Source: Mesorhizobium sp. NZP2077
GTDB lineage: Bacteria; Pseudomonadota; Alphaproteobacteria; Rhizobiales; Rhizobiaceae
Assembly: GCF_013170805.1 (NCBI RefSeq)
Contig: NZ_CP051293.1
Coordinates: forward strand, 1,742,001 to 1,806,000
Length of the DNA stretch: 64,000 nt
Direction: 5' to 3'
Shown: positions 16,715 to 25,463 of the stretch, one piece after another
Position numbering within the stretch: position 1 is the first letter of the stretch
Layout: each line of letters begins with the position of its first letter
Notes under the pieces: model-generated
What the model was told of the DNA's origin: nothing
The model's input: the letters and a program-made list of their open reading frames with translations, nothing else
Databases searched by the model: none
Program-made: the position numbers and the translations under genes

Positions 16715-17713
16715 TCATCCCAACTCCTGCACCACGGTGTAGGGACGGTATTTCTGATACTCCGTCTCCGGTACGTCCACGTCGAGCAGTTCGAGGTTGC
16801 GTGTCAGGTTCGCCAGTTTGGCGGTGCCGGTCAGCACGGTGGCGACCGTTGGCTCTTGCAGGGGAAACTGGAATGCGGCCGCGACCAGCGGGTACCCGCC
16901 TTCGCCGGCGATCTTCTCCATGGCGTCAACACGGTCGAGCATATCGCGGCTGGCGGGCTCGTAGTCGAAATGCGCGCCTTGCACCGGTCCGGTCGCCAAT
17001 ATGCCGGAGTTGAACACACCGCCGATGACCAGCGACGTCTGCTGCGCCCGGCACAGCGGCAGCAGTTCGGCTTCCGCACTGCGGTCGAGCAAGGAATAGC
17101 GGCTGGCGAGCAGGATGCAGTCGAGCGGCGCCCGGCGCATCACGTCGAGGCAGATCTGCACTTCGTTGACGCCGAGTCCATAGGCGGAGATCGTACCGGA
17201 GCGCTTCAGCTCCTCGAGCGCCTTGAGCCCGCCGTCCATCAGCTGGCGAAAGTGCAGCTTGGTCTTCTCGACGCCATGCGTGTAGGCGCCGATGTCGTGC
17301 ACATAGAGGATATCGATCTTGTTCAGCCCAAGCCGCGCGTAGCTGAAGTCGACCGACCGCATGATGCCGTCATAGGAATAGTCGTAGTCGAGCGCGAAGG
17401 GCAGCGGGTCGACATAGGAGTGGTCGGGAACCTGGTCTTCAGGCACGGGGCGGAACAAGCGGCCGACCTTGGTGGAAAGCACATAGGAATCGCGCGGCTT
17501 ATAGCGTAGGAAATCGCCGAAGCGCCGCTCCGACAGGCCGAAACCATAGAAGGGCGCGGTGTCGAAATAGCGCAAGCCTGCCTCCCAGGCGCCTTGCAGC
17601 GTTTCCATCGCCGCCTCGCGCGAACAGGCGCGGTAGAGGCCGCCGATCGCGGCACCACCGAAGCTGATCTCGGTGACCTCGAGTGCCGTCTGGCCGATGC
17701 GGCGTTTTTCCAT
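16715..17713 (-). CDS. aldo/keto reductase (aldose/L-fucose or pyridoxal 4-dehydrogenase subgroup)
   Basis: A TIM-barrel NAD(P)-dependent oxidoreductase, 332 residues. Catalytic residues appear in 'YFDTAPFYGFGLSE' (Asp and Tyr), 'LSTKVGR' (Lys) and 'ILYVHDIG' (His). The long 'DYDYSYDGIMRSVDFSYARLGLNKIDI' stretch is typical of D-threo-aldose 1-dehydrogenase and pyridoxal 4-dehydrogenase. The start at 17713 (MEKRRIG) has a GGGGG-rich site and matches the family. It lies between the importer and the dehydratase on the same strand, so oxidation of an aldose to a lactone is a reasonable guess. Confidence 0.82.
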   Translation of the reverse strand: MEKRRIGQTALEVTEISFGGAAIGGLYRACSREAAMETLQGAWEAGLRYFDTAPFYGFGLSERRFGDFLRYKPRDSYVLSTKVGRLFRPVPEDQVPDHSYVDPLPFALDYDYSYDGIMRSVDFSYARLGLNKIDILYVHDIGAYTHGVEKTKLHFRQLMDGGLKALEELKRSGTISAYGLGVNEVQICLDVMRRAPLDCILLASRYSLLDRSAEAELLPLCRAQQTSLVIGGVFNSGILATGPVQGAHFDYEPASRDMLDRVDAMEKIAGEGGYPLVAAAFQFPLQEPTVATVLTGTAKLANLTRNLELLDVDVPETEYQKYRPYTVVQELG

Positions 17714-17779
17714 GCAAAGCCCCCCGTTGCCGGCCGTTGTCCGGCCCGGCCATTCTACCACATATCAGCCAAATCTGGA

Positions 17780-17823
17780 GCAATTCCAGGAAAAGTGTGT
17801 AGCGGTTTTCCGTCCGGAATTGC
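17780..17823. repeat. dispersed palindromic repeat overlapping the 3' end of the dehydratase gene region
   Basis: GCAATTCC and GGAATTGC arms enclose an inner GGAAAA/TTTTCC pair. The flanking AAACAAAGAGTTAGAGC belongs to the same element, which I recall as abundant in rhizobial genomes. Its last part (TTAGAGC) supplies the stop codon of the leftward dehydratase gene. The hairpin may act as its terminator. Confidence 0.6.
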
Positions 17824-17837
17824 GCAGAAACAAAGAG

Positions 17838-19343
17838 TTAGAGCGTCGCGCCGAGATGCCAGGGCACGAACTCGTTGTCGCCGTAGCCGAAGTCTTCGCT
17901 CTTGGTCTTGCGCCCGGAAGCCGTCTCGACGATCAGTTCGAAAATCTCGCGGCCCATGCCGGCGATGGTCTTTTCACCCGAGGCGATGACGCCGCAATTG
18001 ACGTCCATGTCCTCTTCCATCTGGTGATACATGGTCGAGTTGGTGGCGACCTTGATCGACGGTGTCGGCCGGCAGCCGAAGCAGGAACCGCGGCCGGTGG
18101 TGAAGACGATGACGTTGGCGCCGCCCGCGACCTGGCCGGTGGCCGAGACCGGATCGTAGCCTGGCGTGTCCATGAACACCAGTCCGTTACCGGTGACCTT
18201 CTCGGCATAGCCGAAGACGCCGTTGAGCGGCGTCTGGCCGCCCTTGGCGACCGCGCCCAGCGACTTTTCCAGGATGGTGGTGAGGCCGCCGCGCTTGTTG
18301 CCGGGCGAGGGGTTATTGTCGATCGAGGCACCATGCTTGGCGACGTGGTCTTCCCACCACTTCACATAGCCATCGAGCTTCTTGGCGATCTCGGGCGTCG
18401 CCGCGCGGTAGGCGAGCAGATGCTCGGCGCCGTAGATTTCCGTCGTCTCGGACAGGATGCCGATGCCACCGACGCCGGCCAGGATGTCGACAGCCGCGCC
18501 CAGTGCCGGATTGGCCGTGATGCCGGACATGCCGTCGGAGCCGCCGCATTGCAGGCCGACGACGATCTCTGAGACCGGGATCGGCTCACGCTTCAACTGG
18601 CCGACTTCCTCGGCGATCTCGGCCAGCACCAACAGCGCCTTTTCCACCGATTTGCGCGACCCGCCGGCATCCTGGATGTTGAAATGGCGTTTGCCGGCGG
18701 CGACGCCCTTCTGGCCGTAGAGAGTGAGCTGGTTGACCTCGCAGCCAAGGCCGACCATCAGCACGCCGCCGAAATTCGGGTGGCGGGCATAGCCGGCCAG
18801 CGTGCGGTGCAGCACCATCATGCCGTCGCCGGTGGCGCTCATGCCGCAGCCCTGGCCGTGGACGATCGGCACGAAGCCGTCGATGCCGGGATATTTCGGC
18901 AGCAAGGTCCGGTTGGCGGCGTCGGCGATGGAATGGCAGACGGTGGCCGAGCAATTGACGCTGGCGAGGATGCCGATGAAGTTGCGCGTGCCGGCGCGGC
19001 CGTCGGCGCGGCGATAGCCCATGAAGGTGCGAGCGCGGTCGGCCTCCGTCGCATGCTCGGCCTCGCTCGGCGGCACCACCGGCAGGCGGCCGGCCTCGAA
19101 CACCAGATTGTGCGAATGGACATGCTCGCCCGCCGCAATGTCCTGCGTCGCGCGGCCGATCGCCTGGGCGTATTTGACCACGGCTTCGCCGGCGGCAATC
19201 GGCTTGATCGCCACCTTGTGGCCGGGCTCGATAACCCCGGTGGCAAGCGCGCCGCCTGGCAGCGCGGTGCCGATTTCGATGCGGCCATTGGCAACGGCGA
19301 CATTGTCGGCGGGGGACAGAAGAATGGTGTTGGAGACGTTCAC
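17838..19343 (-). CDS. UxaA/GarD-family sugar-acid dehydratase (altronate/galactarate dehydratase type)
   Basis: A 501-residue full-length fusion of the SAF domain (about residues 1-95) and the GD_AH_C catalytic domain. The metal-binding 'GEHVHSHN' is in the SAF part. The catalytic part has 'MGYRRADGRAGTRNFIGI', 'GLQCGGSDGMSGITANPALG' and 'GRGSCFGCRPTPSIKVATN'. It dehydrates an aldonate or aldarate such as altronate, but the exact substrate is not readable. It uses a GTG start with a GGAA site. The divergent GntR-type regulator 250 bp away and an inverted repeat between them suggest local control. Confidence 0.9.
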   Translation of the reverse strand: MNVSNTILLSPADNVAVANGRIEIGTALPGGALATGVIEPGHKVAIKPIAAGEAVVKYAQAIGRATQDIAAGEHVHSHNLVFEAGRLPVVPPSEAEHATEADRARTFMGYRRADGRAGTRNFIGILASVNCSATVCHSIADAANRTLLPKYPGIDGFVPIVHGQGCGMSATGDGMMVLHRTLAGYARHPNFGGVLMVGLGCEVNQLTLYGQKGVAAGKRHFNIQDAGGSRKSVEKALLVLAEIAEEVGQLKREPIPVSEIVVGLQCGGSDGMSGITANPALGAAVDILAGVGGIGILSETTEIYGAEHLLAYRAATPEIAKKLDGYVKWWEDHVAKHGASIDNNPSPGNKRGGLTTILEKSLGAVAKGGQTPLNGVFGYAEKVTGNGLVFMDTPGYDPVSATGQVAGGANVIVFTTGRGSCFGCRPTPSIKVATNSTMYHQMEEDMDVNCGVIASGEKTIAGMGREIFELIVETASGRKTKSEDFGYGDNEFVPWHLGATL

Positions 19344-19415
19344 GGGCGGGTTCCTGGGTGATCCTGGGATGCGCGGATTGACACGCGCCTGTTAAGAGTT
19401 AATGTCTTTTATCGT

Positions 19416-19446
19416 GAAAAAACAGTTTTGCGTCAATTGTTTTTTC
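19416..19446. promoter_or_regulatory. inverted repeat between dehydratase and GntR genes, putative operator
   Basis: GAAAAAACA and TGTTTTTTC are perfect 9-bp arms around 13 bases, in the gap between two divergent genes and about 75 bp before the dehydratase start. The left half resembles the element at 16456-16474 before the importer. Confidence 0.5.
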
Positions 19447-19596
19447 GCAGGCGTTGCGCGTGCCTTTGGCTGGTGGCGGCGCTGCAAACAACGGACCGGA
19501 CCCCAGCGAAAGCGGTTCCTGCTTTTCAGGGTCATGGTAACGTCATATTGCGCTTCAAGCCGGCCGCCGCAAGCGCCAGCGTGAGTGGGGCAGGGG

Positions 19597-20499
19597 ATGT
19601 CGAAGAGCAACAACGTCTACAAGGACGCCTACAACAGGTGCCTCAGGCTGCTCGACGAAACGCGCAGCCTGCCGTCGGAACCGGAACTGGGCACGCTGCT
19701 CGGCGTCAGCCGCACCACCGTGCGCAGCATCCTGACGCGCATGGAGGAAACCGGTCTGATCGCCTGGAACAAGCGCGCCAAGACGGTGCTGCGTGATCCG
19801 CGTCCGGACGATTTCTTTCCTGAGGAAGAGACCGACACGCTGGCCGAGATCATCGAGCGGTCGTTCATGCGCAGGCTTCTCGCCGGCGGCGCCGAGGCCG
19901 GCATGCAGATCAATGAGCTCGAACTGGCGCGCGAGATCGGCGTCGGCACCACCAGCGTGCGCGAGTTCCTGATCCGCTTCTCGCGCTTCGGCCTGATCGA
20001 GAAGCGCCGCAACAGCCATTGGGTGCTGAAGGGTTTTACGCGGGCCTTCGCGCTGGAGCTGACCGAAATCCGCGAGATGTTCGAAATACGTTCGGCGGCT
20101 GCCTTCGCCGCCTTGCCGCAGGACAGCCCGGTCTGGGCCGATCTCGACCGCCTGGAGGACGAACATCGCCAGCTGGTACGCGAGATCGCCACGCGGTTCA
20201 ACGAGTTTTCGGAGCTGGACGAGCGCTTCCACCGGCTTATCCACCGTGCGTCGCGCAACCGCTTCATCGTCGATTTCTACGACGTCATCGCCATGATCTT
20301 CCACTACCACTACCAGTGGAACAAGGCGCAGGAGCGTGAGCGCAACGAAGTCGCGGTCGGCGAGCATCTTGCCTATATCGAGGCGCTCAAATCGCGTGAC
20401 CTCGGCAAGGTCGATGCCGCCTGTCGCAAGCACCTGAAATCGGCGCGTAACACGCTTTTGACCTCAATCCCTGAAAGCCGGGCATTGCAGAAATCCTAA
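19597..20499 (+). CDS. GntR/FadR-type regulator with two helix-turn-helix segments
   Basis: A 300-residue transcription factor (GTG 19585 would add 4 residues). The first winged-helix segment ('LPSEPELGTLLGVSRTTVRSILTRMEETGLI') is at about residues 30-62. A second ('INELELAREIGVGTTSVREFLIRFSRFGLIEKR') is at about 105-137. A helical FCD effector domain follows (about 150-290), with His residues in 'HRLIHRASRNRFI' and 'HYHYQW' that may bind metal or ligand. It is divergent from the dehydratase gene and is the only regulator in this catabolic region, so it probably controls it. Confidence 0.85.
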   Translation: MSKSNNVYKDAYNRCLRLLDETRSLPSEPELGTLLGVSRTTVRSILTRMEETGLIAWNKRAKTVLRDPRPDDFFPEEETDTLAEIIERSFMRRLLAGGAEAGMQINELELAREIGVGTTSVREFLIRFSRFGLIEKRRNSHWVLKGFTRAFALELTEIREMFEIRSAAAFAALPQDSPVWADLDRLEDEHRQLVREIATRFNEFSELDERFHRLIHRASRNRFIVDFYDVIAMIFHYHYQWNKAQERERNEVAVGEHLAYIEALKSRDLGKVDAACRKHLKSARNTLLTSIPESRALQKS

Positions 20500-20633
20500 T
20501 CGCGCCGCGTTGCCGCAGTACCGAATTGCCGATTTTCGGCCTGCTCCGGCCGTGGTAGGTATCCTTCCAAGTCTGAAGAGGCAGATGGTTTGAACAGGCA
20601 AGTCATTTGAGCAAGAAGGGGAGACGCTGGAGC

Positions 20634-20990
20634 ATGCCGGTCGCGCTTGTTGCGGCCTATTTGCTGCTGCTCCAATCGACGCTCGGCGCGTTCGCCTTCG
20701 GCACCGGCCCGAATGCCATGCAACTCGACGCTTTCGGCAACGTCATCTGTACACGCGACGGTGCCGCCCAGCGCCCAGGCGGTGACCAGCACCCGTCGCA
20801 TCTGCCGGCCTGCTGCACGCTTGGCTGCAGCATGTTTTCATTGGCCTTTGGACCGCCGGCCAATGCCGGCCTGGCTCTGGGCAGCCTTTCCTTTGAAGCG
20901 GTCGCCTTCGTCTTTCCGGCGAGCATTCATCTCGACTTCGCGCGCGAACGCTCGCCGTCGAACCCGCGCGCGCCGCCGCTGGTGGGCTGA
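20634..20990 (+). CDS. DUF2946-type copper-associated exported protein
   Basis: A small protein of 118 residues (127 if TTG 20607 is used, which would add a basic stretch to the signal). It begins with a hydrophobic signal or anchor ('VALVAAYLLLLQSTLGAFAFG'). The centre has 'HLPACCTLGCSMF', a Cys/His/Met cluster that could bind copper. I recognise the layout as DUF2946-like. It heads a rightward cluster with PCu(A)C, YcnI and CopCD genes, which supports a role in periplasmic copper handling. The mechanism is unknown. Confidence 0.7.
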   Translation: MPVALVAAYLLLLQSTLGAFAFGTGPNAMQLDAFGNVICTRDGAAQRPGGDQHPSHLPACCTLGCSMFSLAFGPPANAGLALGSLSFEAVAFVFPASIHLDFARERSPSNPRAPPLVG

Positions 20991-21088
20991 GCCTGCTTGC
21001 CTGGCGGACCCTTTCGCAGGCGCACCCATCCAAAGATCAAAACTACTCGCGACCGGCAACGGCGCGATCATCACTTCATGGAGCAACC

Positions 21089-21637
21089 ATGTCCCATTCC
21101 TTCCCAATCGCCGTGCGTCCCATGCTCGGCGACAACAAATCCCTCCTGCGCACCCTTGAGGAGCGTCTCGGCATTGCCGTGTTGGCTTTGGTCCTGTTGT
21201 TCTTAGGCGCCCAGACTGTTTTCGCACATGAATTCAAGGTCGGCGATCTTGAGATCGGGCATCCCTGGTCGCGTGCCACACCGGCCGGCGCCAAGGTGGC
21301 CGGCGGCTATTTCACCATCACCAACAATGGCAGCACGCCGGACCGGCTCGTGTCGATTTCCTCCGACATTTCGGACAAGGCCGAGCTGCATGAGATGGGT
21401 GTCAAGGACGGCGTCATGACCATGCGGCCGGTTACCGGCGGCCTGGAGATTCCAGCCGGCGGCAAGGTCGTTTTGGGTCCCGGCAGCTATCACGTGATGT
21501 TCATGGATTTGAAGCAACCACCCAAGCAAGGCGAGATGTTCGCCGCCACGCTGACCTTCGAAAAAGCCGGGACAGTGACGATTAAATTCGCCGTGCAAGC
21601 CATGGGCAGCGCGGCGCCTCAAGAAGACAACGACTGA
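21089..21637 (+). CDS. periplasmic copper chaperone PCu(A)C
   Basis: A 182-residue exported copper chaperone that delivers Cu(I) toward cytochrome oxidase or other periplasmic targets. A hydrophobic segment at about residues 29-45 ends with 'VFAHEF', which gives a signal peptide with an unusually long N-region. A start at an internal Met is possible. Copper ligands follow the family pattern: 'AELHEMGVKDGVMTMRPV' and 'GSYHVMFMDLKQP'. It is the second gene of the copper cluster, 98 bp after the DUF2946-type gene. Confidence 0.9.
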   Translation: MSHSFPIAVRPMLGDNKSLLRTLEERLGIAVLALVLLFLGAQTVFAHEFKVGDLEIGHPWSRATPAGAKVAGGYFTITNNGSTPDRLVSISSDISDKAELHEMGVKDGVMTMRPVTGGLEIPAGGKVVLGPGSYHVMFMDLKQPPKQGEMFAATLTFEKAGTVTIKFAVQAMGSAAPQEDND

Positions 21638-21676
21638 ACCGGCCATCGTACCGATCAAGATTCTAGAGGGACAATC

Positions 21677-22195
21677 ATGAACAAGTATCTTTTGTCGGCC
21701 GCGGCGCTCCTCGTGCTGGGGACGAATGCCGCGTTCGCGCACATCACGCTCGAAACCCAGGAAGCGGCGGTCGGGTCGACGTACAAGGCGGTCCTGCGCG
21801 TGCCGCATGGCTGCGACGGCAAGGCGACAACCGCCGTGCGCGTGCAGATTCCGGAAGGGGTGATCGCGGTGAAACCGATGCCGAAGCCGGGCTGGGCGCT
21901 GCAGACCAAGAAGGGCAAATATGAAAAATCCTATCAGCTCTATGGTCAGGCGGTGACCGACGGCGTCAAGGAAGTCGACTGGAGCGGCGGCAATTTGCCG
22001 GATGAATTCTACGACGAGTTCGTCTTTCGCGCGACGTTGACGGCGGATCTGCCCGTCGGCCAGAAGCTGTACTTCCCAGTGGTGCAGGAATGCGGTGATG
22101 CCGCCGACCGCTGGATCGAGATCCCGGCGGCAGGGCAGGATGAAGACGCGCTGGAGAACCCGGCACCCGGCATCAAACTCACGCCGAAGAAGTAA
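21677..22195 (+). CDS. YcnI-family (DUF1775) copper-binding protein
   Basis: A 172-residue periplasmic protein with a signal peptide cleaved near 'NAAFAH', so that a His lies at the mature N-terminus ('HITLETQEAAVGSTYKAVLRVPHGCDG'). An N-terminal His and a Trp in 'VKEVDWSGG' are typical of YcnI proteins, which bind Cu(II). It lacks the C-terminal membrane helix seen in Bacillus YcnI. It lies between PCu(A)C and CopCD, the common arrangement. Confidence 0.9.
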   Translation: MNKYLLSAAALLVLGTNAAFAHITLETQEAAVGSTYKAVLRVPHGCDGKATTAVRVQIPEGVIAVKPMPKPGWALQTKKGKYEKSYQLYGQAVTDGVKEVDWSGGNLPDEFYDEFVFRATLTADLPVGQKLYFPVVQECGDAADRWIEIPAAGQDEDALENPAPGIKLTPKK

Positions 22196-22248
22196 TTTTC
22201 TCGCGGCGCGCTCTGCTCATAAGGGCGCGCCGCATCCCAAGGCATGCC

Positions 22249-23886
22249 ATGAGCGCAATATCTTCCCTGTGTATGGTCGGTACGACCGGCAAGCCCCTCC
22301 GCCGCATTGCCGGCGGGCTGCTGGCCCTGATCATGCTGTGCGTCGTCATGGCCTCGACAAACCAGGCCCTTGCCCATGCCGCGCTGATCAAGACCGACCC
22401 GGCTGACGGTGCGGTCCTGGCGCAGGCTCCGGCGCAATTCTCACTAACCTTCAGCGAGCCGGTCTCGCCGCTGGTGCTGACCTTGGTGAAGCCCGATGGC
22501 ACGCCTGTTGCGCTGACATCCTTCCGCCTCACTGACCAGACCGTCGAGATCGACAATCCGCAAACGCTCAAATCCGGCACGCATGTGCTGAGCTGGCGTG
22601 TGATTTCCGCCGATGGCCATCCGGTCGGTGGTTCGCTGCTGTTTTCCATCGGCGCGCCGAGCGAACCGCCGGCCGTGTCCGAGGTGATCGACTGGCCGCT
22701 GCGGTCGGCGATCTGGATCGGGAAGGTCTTTCTCTACATCGGTCTTTTCCTCGGGGTTGGCGGTGCCTTCGCCCTTGCCTGGCTGGCCGGCGACGGACGC
22801 GCCGGTCAACGCTTTGTGGCCATTGCGATCCTGTGCGGGCTGGTGGCGGCGCCCTTGTCGCTCGGCTTTCAGGGGCTCGATGCGCTCGGGGTGCCGCTCT
22901 CCCATCTCGCGCAAGCAGTGATCTGGCGGACCGGGCTCGGCACCAGCTTCGGCTGGACGGTGCTGGTTGCCCTGATTTCGCTGGGGCTCGGTCTGTTGTC
23001 GCTGGCCGGACCGCGTGTACTCGCCAGGCCGTTTGCGCTTGCCGGGATTGCCGGCGTCGGCGTTGCGCTTGCCGCCAGCGGCCACGCCAGTGCGGCCGAA
23101 CCGCAATGGCTGACGCGGCCGATGGTGTTCGTGCATGGCGTCGGCATCGCCTTCTGGGCCGGCGCACTGGTGCCGCTCGGTCTCGCGCTGAAGCGCCAAA
23201 CAACTGACGCCGTCGCTTTCCTGCGCCGCTTCTCCTCAGCGATCCTGCCTGTCGTGGCGGTGCTTGCCGCGGCCGGCCTCGTGCTGGCCGTCATCCAGGT
23301 GCAGACGCCCTCGGCGCTGGTCGGCACCGCCTATGGCCGGCTGCTGCTGGTTAAGCTTGCGCTGCTGGTCTTCCTGTTCACGCTTGCTGCCGTCAATCGC
23401 TGGAAGCTCACCGCCTCGGCCGAGGCGGGCGCTACGGAGGTCCAGCGCAGGCTCACCCGCTCGATCGGCGTCGAAATGCTGATCGTGCTGGCGATCTTCG
23501 GCGTTGCCGCGGGCTGGCGTTTCACGCCGCCGCCACGGGCCCTGGCGATCGCGGCGGCGCAGCCGGTTTCGGTCCATATCCATGCCCTGCAGGCGATGGC
23601 CGATCTCAGCATCACGCCTGGCCATGCCGGGCCTGTCGCTGCCTCGATGATCATCATGACCGGCGATTTCGGCTCGCTCGACGCCAAGGAAGTGACGCTG
23701 GTGCTGTCGAAGCCTGATTCCGGCATCGAGCCGCTGAAGCGCGCGGCGACCAAGCCCGGCGACGGCAGCTGGCGTGTCGACAACCTCGTCATCCCGGTCC
23801 CCGGCCGCTGGACGGTGCGCATCGACATCCTGGTCTCGGACTTCGAGATCGTGAAGATCGAAGCGCCGGTGGACATCAGGCCGTAA
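22249..23886 (+). CDS. CopC-CopD fusion copper resistance/import protein
   Basis: 545 residues. After a signal segment, residues about 40-150 are a CopC beta-barrel starting with His ('HAALIKTDPADGAVL') and containing 'LTFSEPVSP' and 'SADGHPVGGSLLFSIG'. Residues about 165-440 are the CopD membrane domain with about eight helices and conserved His in 'SGHASAAEP' and 'VFVHGVGIAFW'. The last 100 residues form a second periplasmic beta domain, the YtkA-like part common in CopCD fusions. It probably moves copper across the inner membrane for cuproenzymes. Confidence 0.9.
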   Translation: MSAISSLCMVGTTGKPLRRIAGGLLALIMLCVVMASTNQALAHAALIKTDPADGAVLAQAPAQFSLTFSEPVSPLVLTLVKPDGTPVALTSFRLTDQTVEIDNPQTLKSGTHVLSWRVISADGHPVGGSLLFSIGAPSEPPAVSEVIDWPLRSAIWIGKVFLYIGLFLGVGGAFALAWLAGDGRAGQRFVAIAILCGLVAAPLSLGFQGLDALGVPLSHLAQAVIWRTGLGTSFGWTVLVALISLGLGLLSLAGPRVLARPFALAGIAGVGVALAASGHASAAEPQWLTRPMVFVHGVGIAFWAGALVPLGLALKRQTTDAVAFLRRFSSAILPVVAVLAAAGLVLAVIQVQTPSALVGTAYGRLLLVKLALLVFLFTLAAVNRWKLTASAEAGATEVQRRLTRSIGVEMLIVLAIFGVAAGWRFTPPPRALAIAAAQPVSVHIHALQAMADLSITPGHAGPVAASMIIMTGDFGSLDAKEVTLVLSKPDSGIEPLKRAATKPGDGSWRVDNLVIPVPGRWTVRIDILVSDFEIVKIEAPVDIRP

Positions 23887-24035
23887 CCGACAGATGCAAT
23901 ACCATTGTCGAACGGTCTGCCTTGTGCAACTGCAACACAATTCGGCGAGGCGGTTGACGCGGCCCGAAAGGCCCGTCAATCATCCCGCCAAATCGCGGGC
24001 TCCAACCAATAAGATCCGAAAGCAGGGAAGAAACG

Positions 24036-25463
24036 ATGGAAAAAGCCGAAATCGGCCTGATCGGCCTTGGCACGATGGGCTCCAACCTGGCCCTCAACAT
24101 CGCCGAACACGGGCACCGCATCGCCGTCTTCAACCGCACAAGGGCACGCACCGACGCTTTCGTCGAAAATGCCGGCGCGCTGAAGAATATGGTTGTTCCC
24201 TGCTACAGCCTGGAAGAACTTGCTGCGGCGATCCGGCCGCCGCGTCCGATCATCATCATGGTGTTGGCAGGCAAGCCTGTCGATGAACAGATCGAAGCCT
24301 TGCGCGGCGTGCTTTCGGCCAACGACATCGTCATCGACGCTGGCAATGCCAATTTCCGCGATACGATGCGGCGTTTCTCCGAATTGTCCGGATCGGGCCT
24401 GACCTTCATCGGCATGGGTGTGTCCGGCGGCGAGGAGGGCGCGCGCCACGGCCCGTCGATCATGGTCGGCGGTACTGAGGACTCCTGGAAGCGCGTCGAG
24501 AACGTGCTGACCGCCATCTCCGCGAAGTTCAAGGACGAACCCTGCGCCGCCTGGCTCGGCACTGATGGCGCCGGCCATTTCGTCAAGACCATCCACAACG
24601 GCATCGAATATGCCGACATGCAGATGATTGCCGAGATCTACGGTATCCTGCGCGATGGCCTGGGCATGGGGCCGAAGGACATCGGCACCGTCTTTGAAAA
24701 GTGGAACAAGGGCCGGCTCGATTCGTATCTGATCGAGATCACCGCCAAGGTGCTGGCCGCCGACGATCCGAAGACCGGAAAGCCGGTGGTCGATATCATC
24801 CTCGACCGCGCCGGCCAGAAGGGAACCGGCAAATGGTCTGTCATCGAGGCGCAGCAGCTCGGCATTCCGGCGACTGCGATCGAGGCGGCGGTGGCGGCGC
24901 GCGTTCTGTCGTCGATCAAGGACGAGCGGCAGGCGGCGGAAAAGGCCTATGGCAATATCGTTGTGACGAAGATTTCCGGCGACAAGGATGTGCTGCTGAA
25001 AGACCTCGAACTGGCGCTGCTCGCCGGCAAGATCGCCGCCTATGCGCAAGGTTTTGCCGTGATGAGCGGCGCCTCGAAGGAGTTCAACTGGAACCTGCCG
25101 ATGCCGACCATCGCCAAGATCTGGCGCGCCGGCTGCATCATCCGCTCGCAGATGCTGGACACGATGGCGGACGCGTTCGGCTCGGGCGGCGCGGCGACCA
25201 ACCTTTTGATGGCGCCGGCCTTCATCACCATGATGCAGGAGGCGCATCCGTCGCTCCGGCGCGTTGTTGCCAAGGCTTCGGAGGCCGGCTCGCCGGTGCC
25301 GGCGCTGGCTTCCGCTCTTGCCTATTTCGACAGCTATCGCCAGGGCCGCGGTACCTCGAACCTGATCCAGGCGCAGCGCGACTTCTTCGGTGCGCATGGC
25401 TTTGAACGCATTGGCGAGCAGGGGGCCTTCCACGGGCCGTGGGGCAGTGGCGCTGCCGGCTAA
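24036..25463 (+). CDS. gnd: 6-phosphogluconate dehydrogenase, decarboxylating
   Basis: Oxidative pentose-phosphate enzyme converting 6-phosphogluconate to ribulose 5-phosphate with NADP+; 475 residues, the long form. The N-terminal Rossmann motif is 'GLIGLGTMGSNLALNIAEHG' (about 6-25) with 'NRT' next. Catalytic blocks are 'GMGVSGGEEGARHGPSIMVGG' and 'HFVKTIHNGIEYADMQ' (catalytic Lys). The C-terminal helical domain has 'GTGKWSV'. An AGGGAAG site precedes the start. Its last bases overlap the end of the convergent LacI gene by 4 bp. Confidence 0.96.
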   Translation: MEKAEIGLIGLGTMGSNLALNIAEHGHRIAVFNRTRARTDAFVENAGALKNMVVPCYSLEELAAAIRPPRPIIIMVLAGKPVDEQIEALRGVLSANDIVIDAGNANFRDTMRRFSELSGSGLTFIGMGVSGGEEGARHGPSIMVGGTEDSWKRVENVLTAISAKFKDEPCAAWLGTDGAGHFVKTIHNGIEYADMQMIAEIYGILRDGLGMGPKDIGTVFEKWNKGRLDSYLIEITAKVLAADDPKTGKPVVDIILDRAGQKGTGKWSVIEAQQLGIPATAIEAAVAARVLSSIKDERQAAEKAYGNIVVTKISGDKDVLLKDLELALLAGKIAAYAQGFAVMSGASKEFNWNLPMPTIAKIWRAGCIIRSQMLDTMADAFGSGGAATNLLMAPAFITMMQEAHPSLRRVVAKASEAGSPVPALASALAYFDSYRQGRGTSNLIQAQRDFFGAHGFERIGEQGAFHGPWGSGAAG

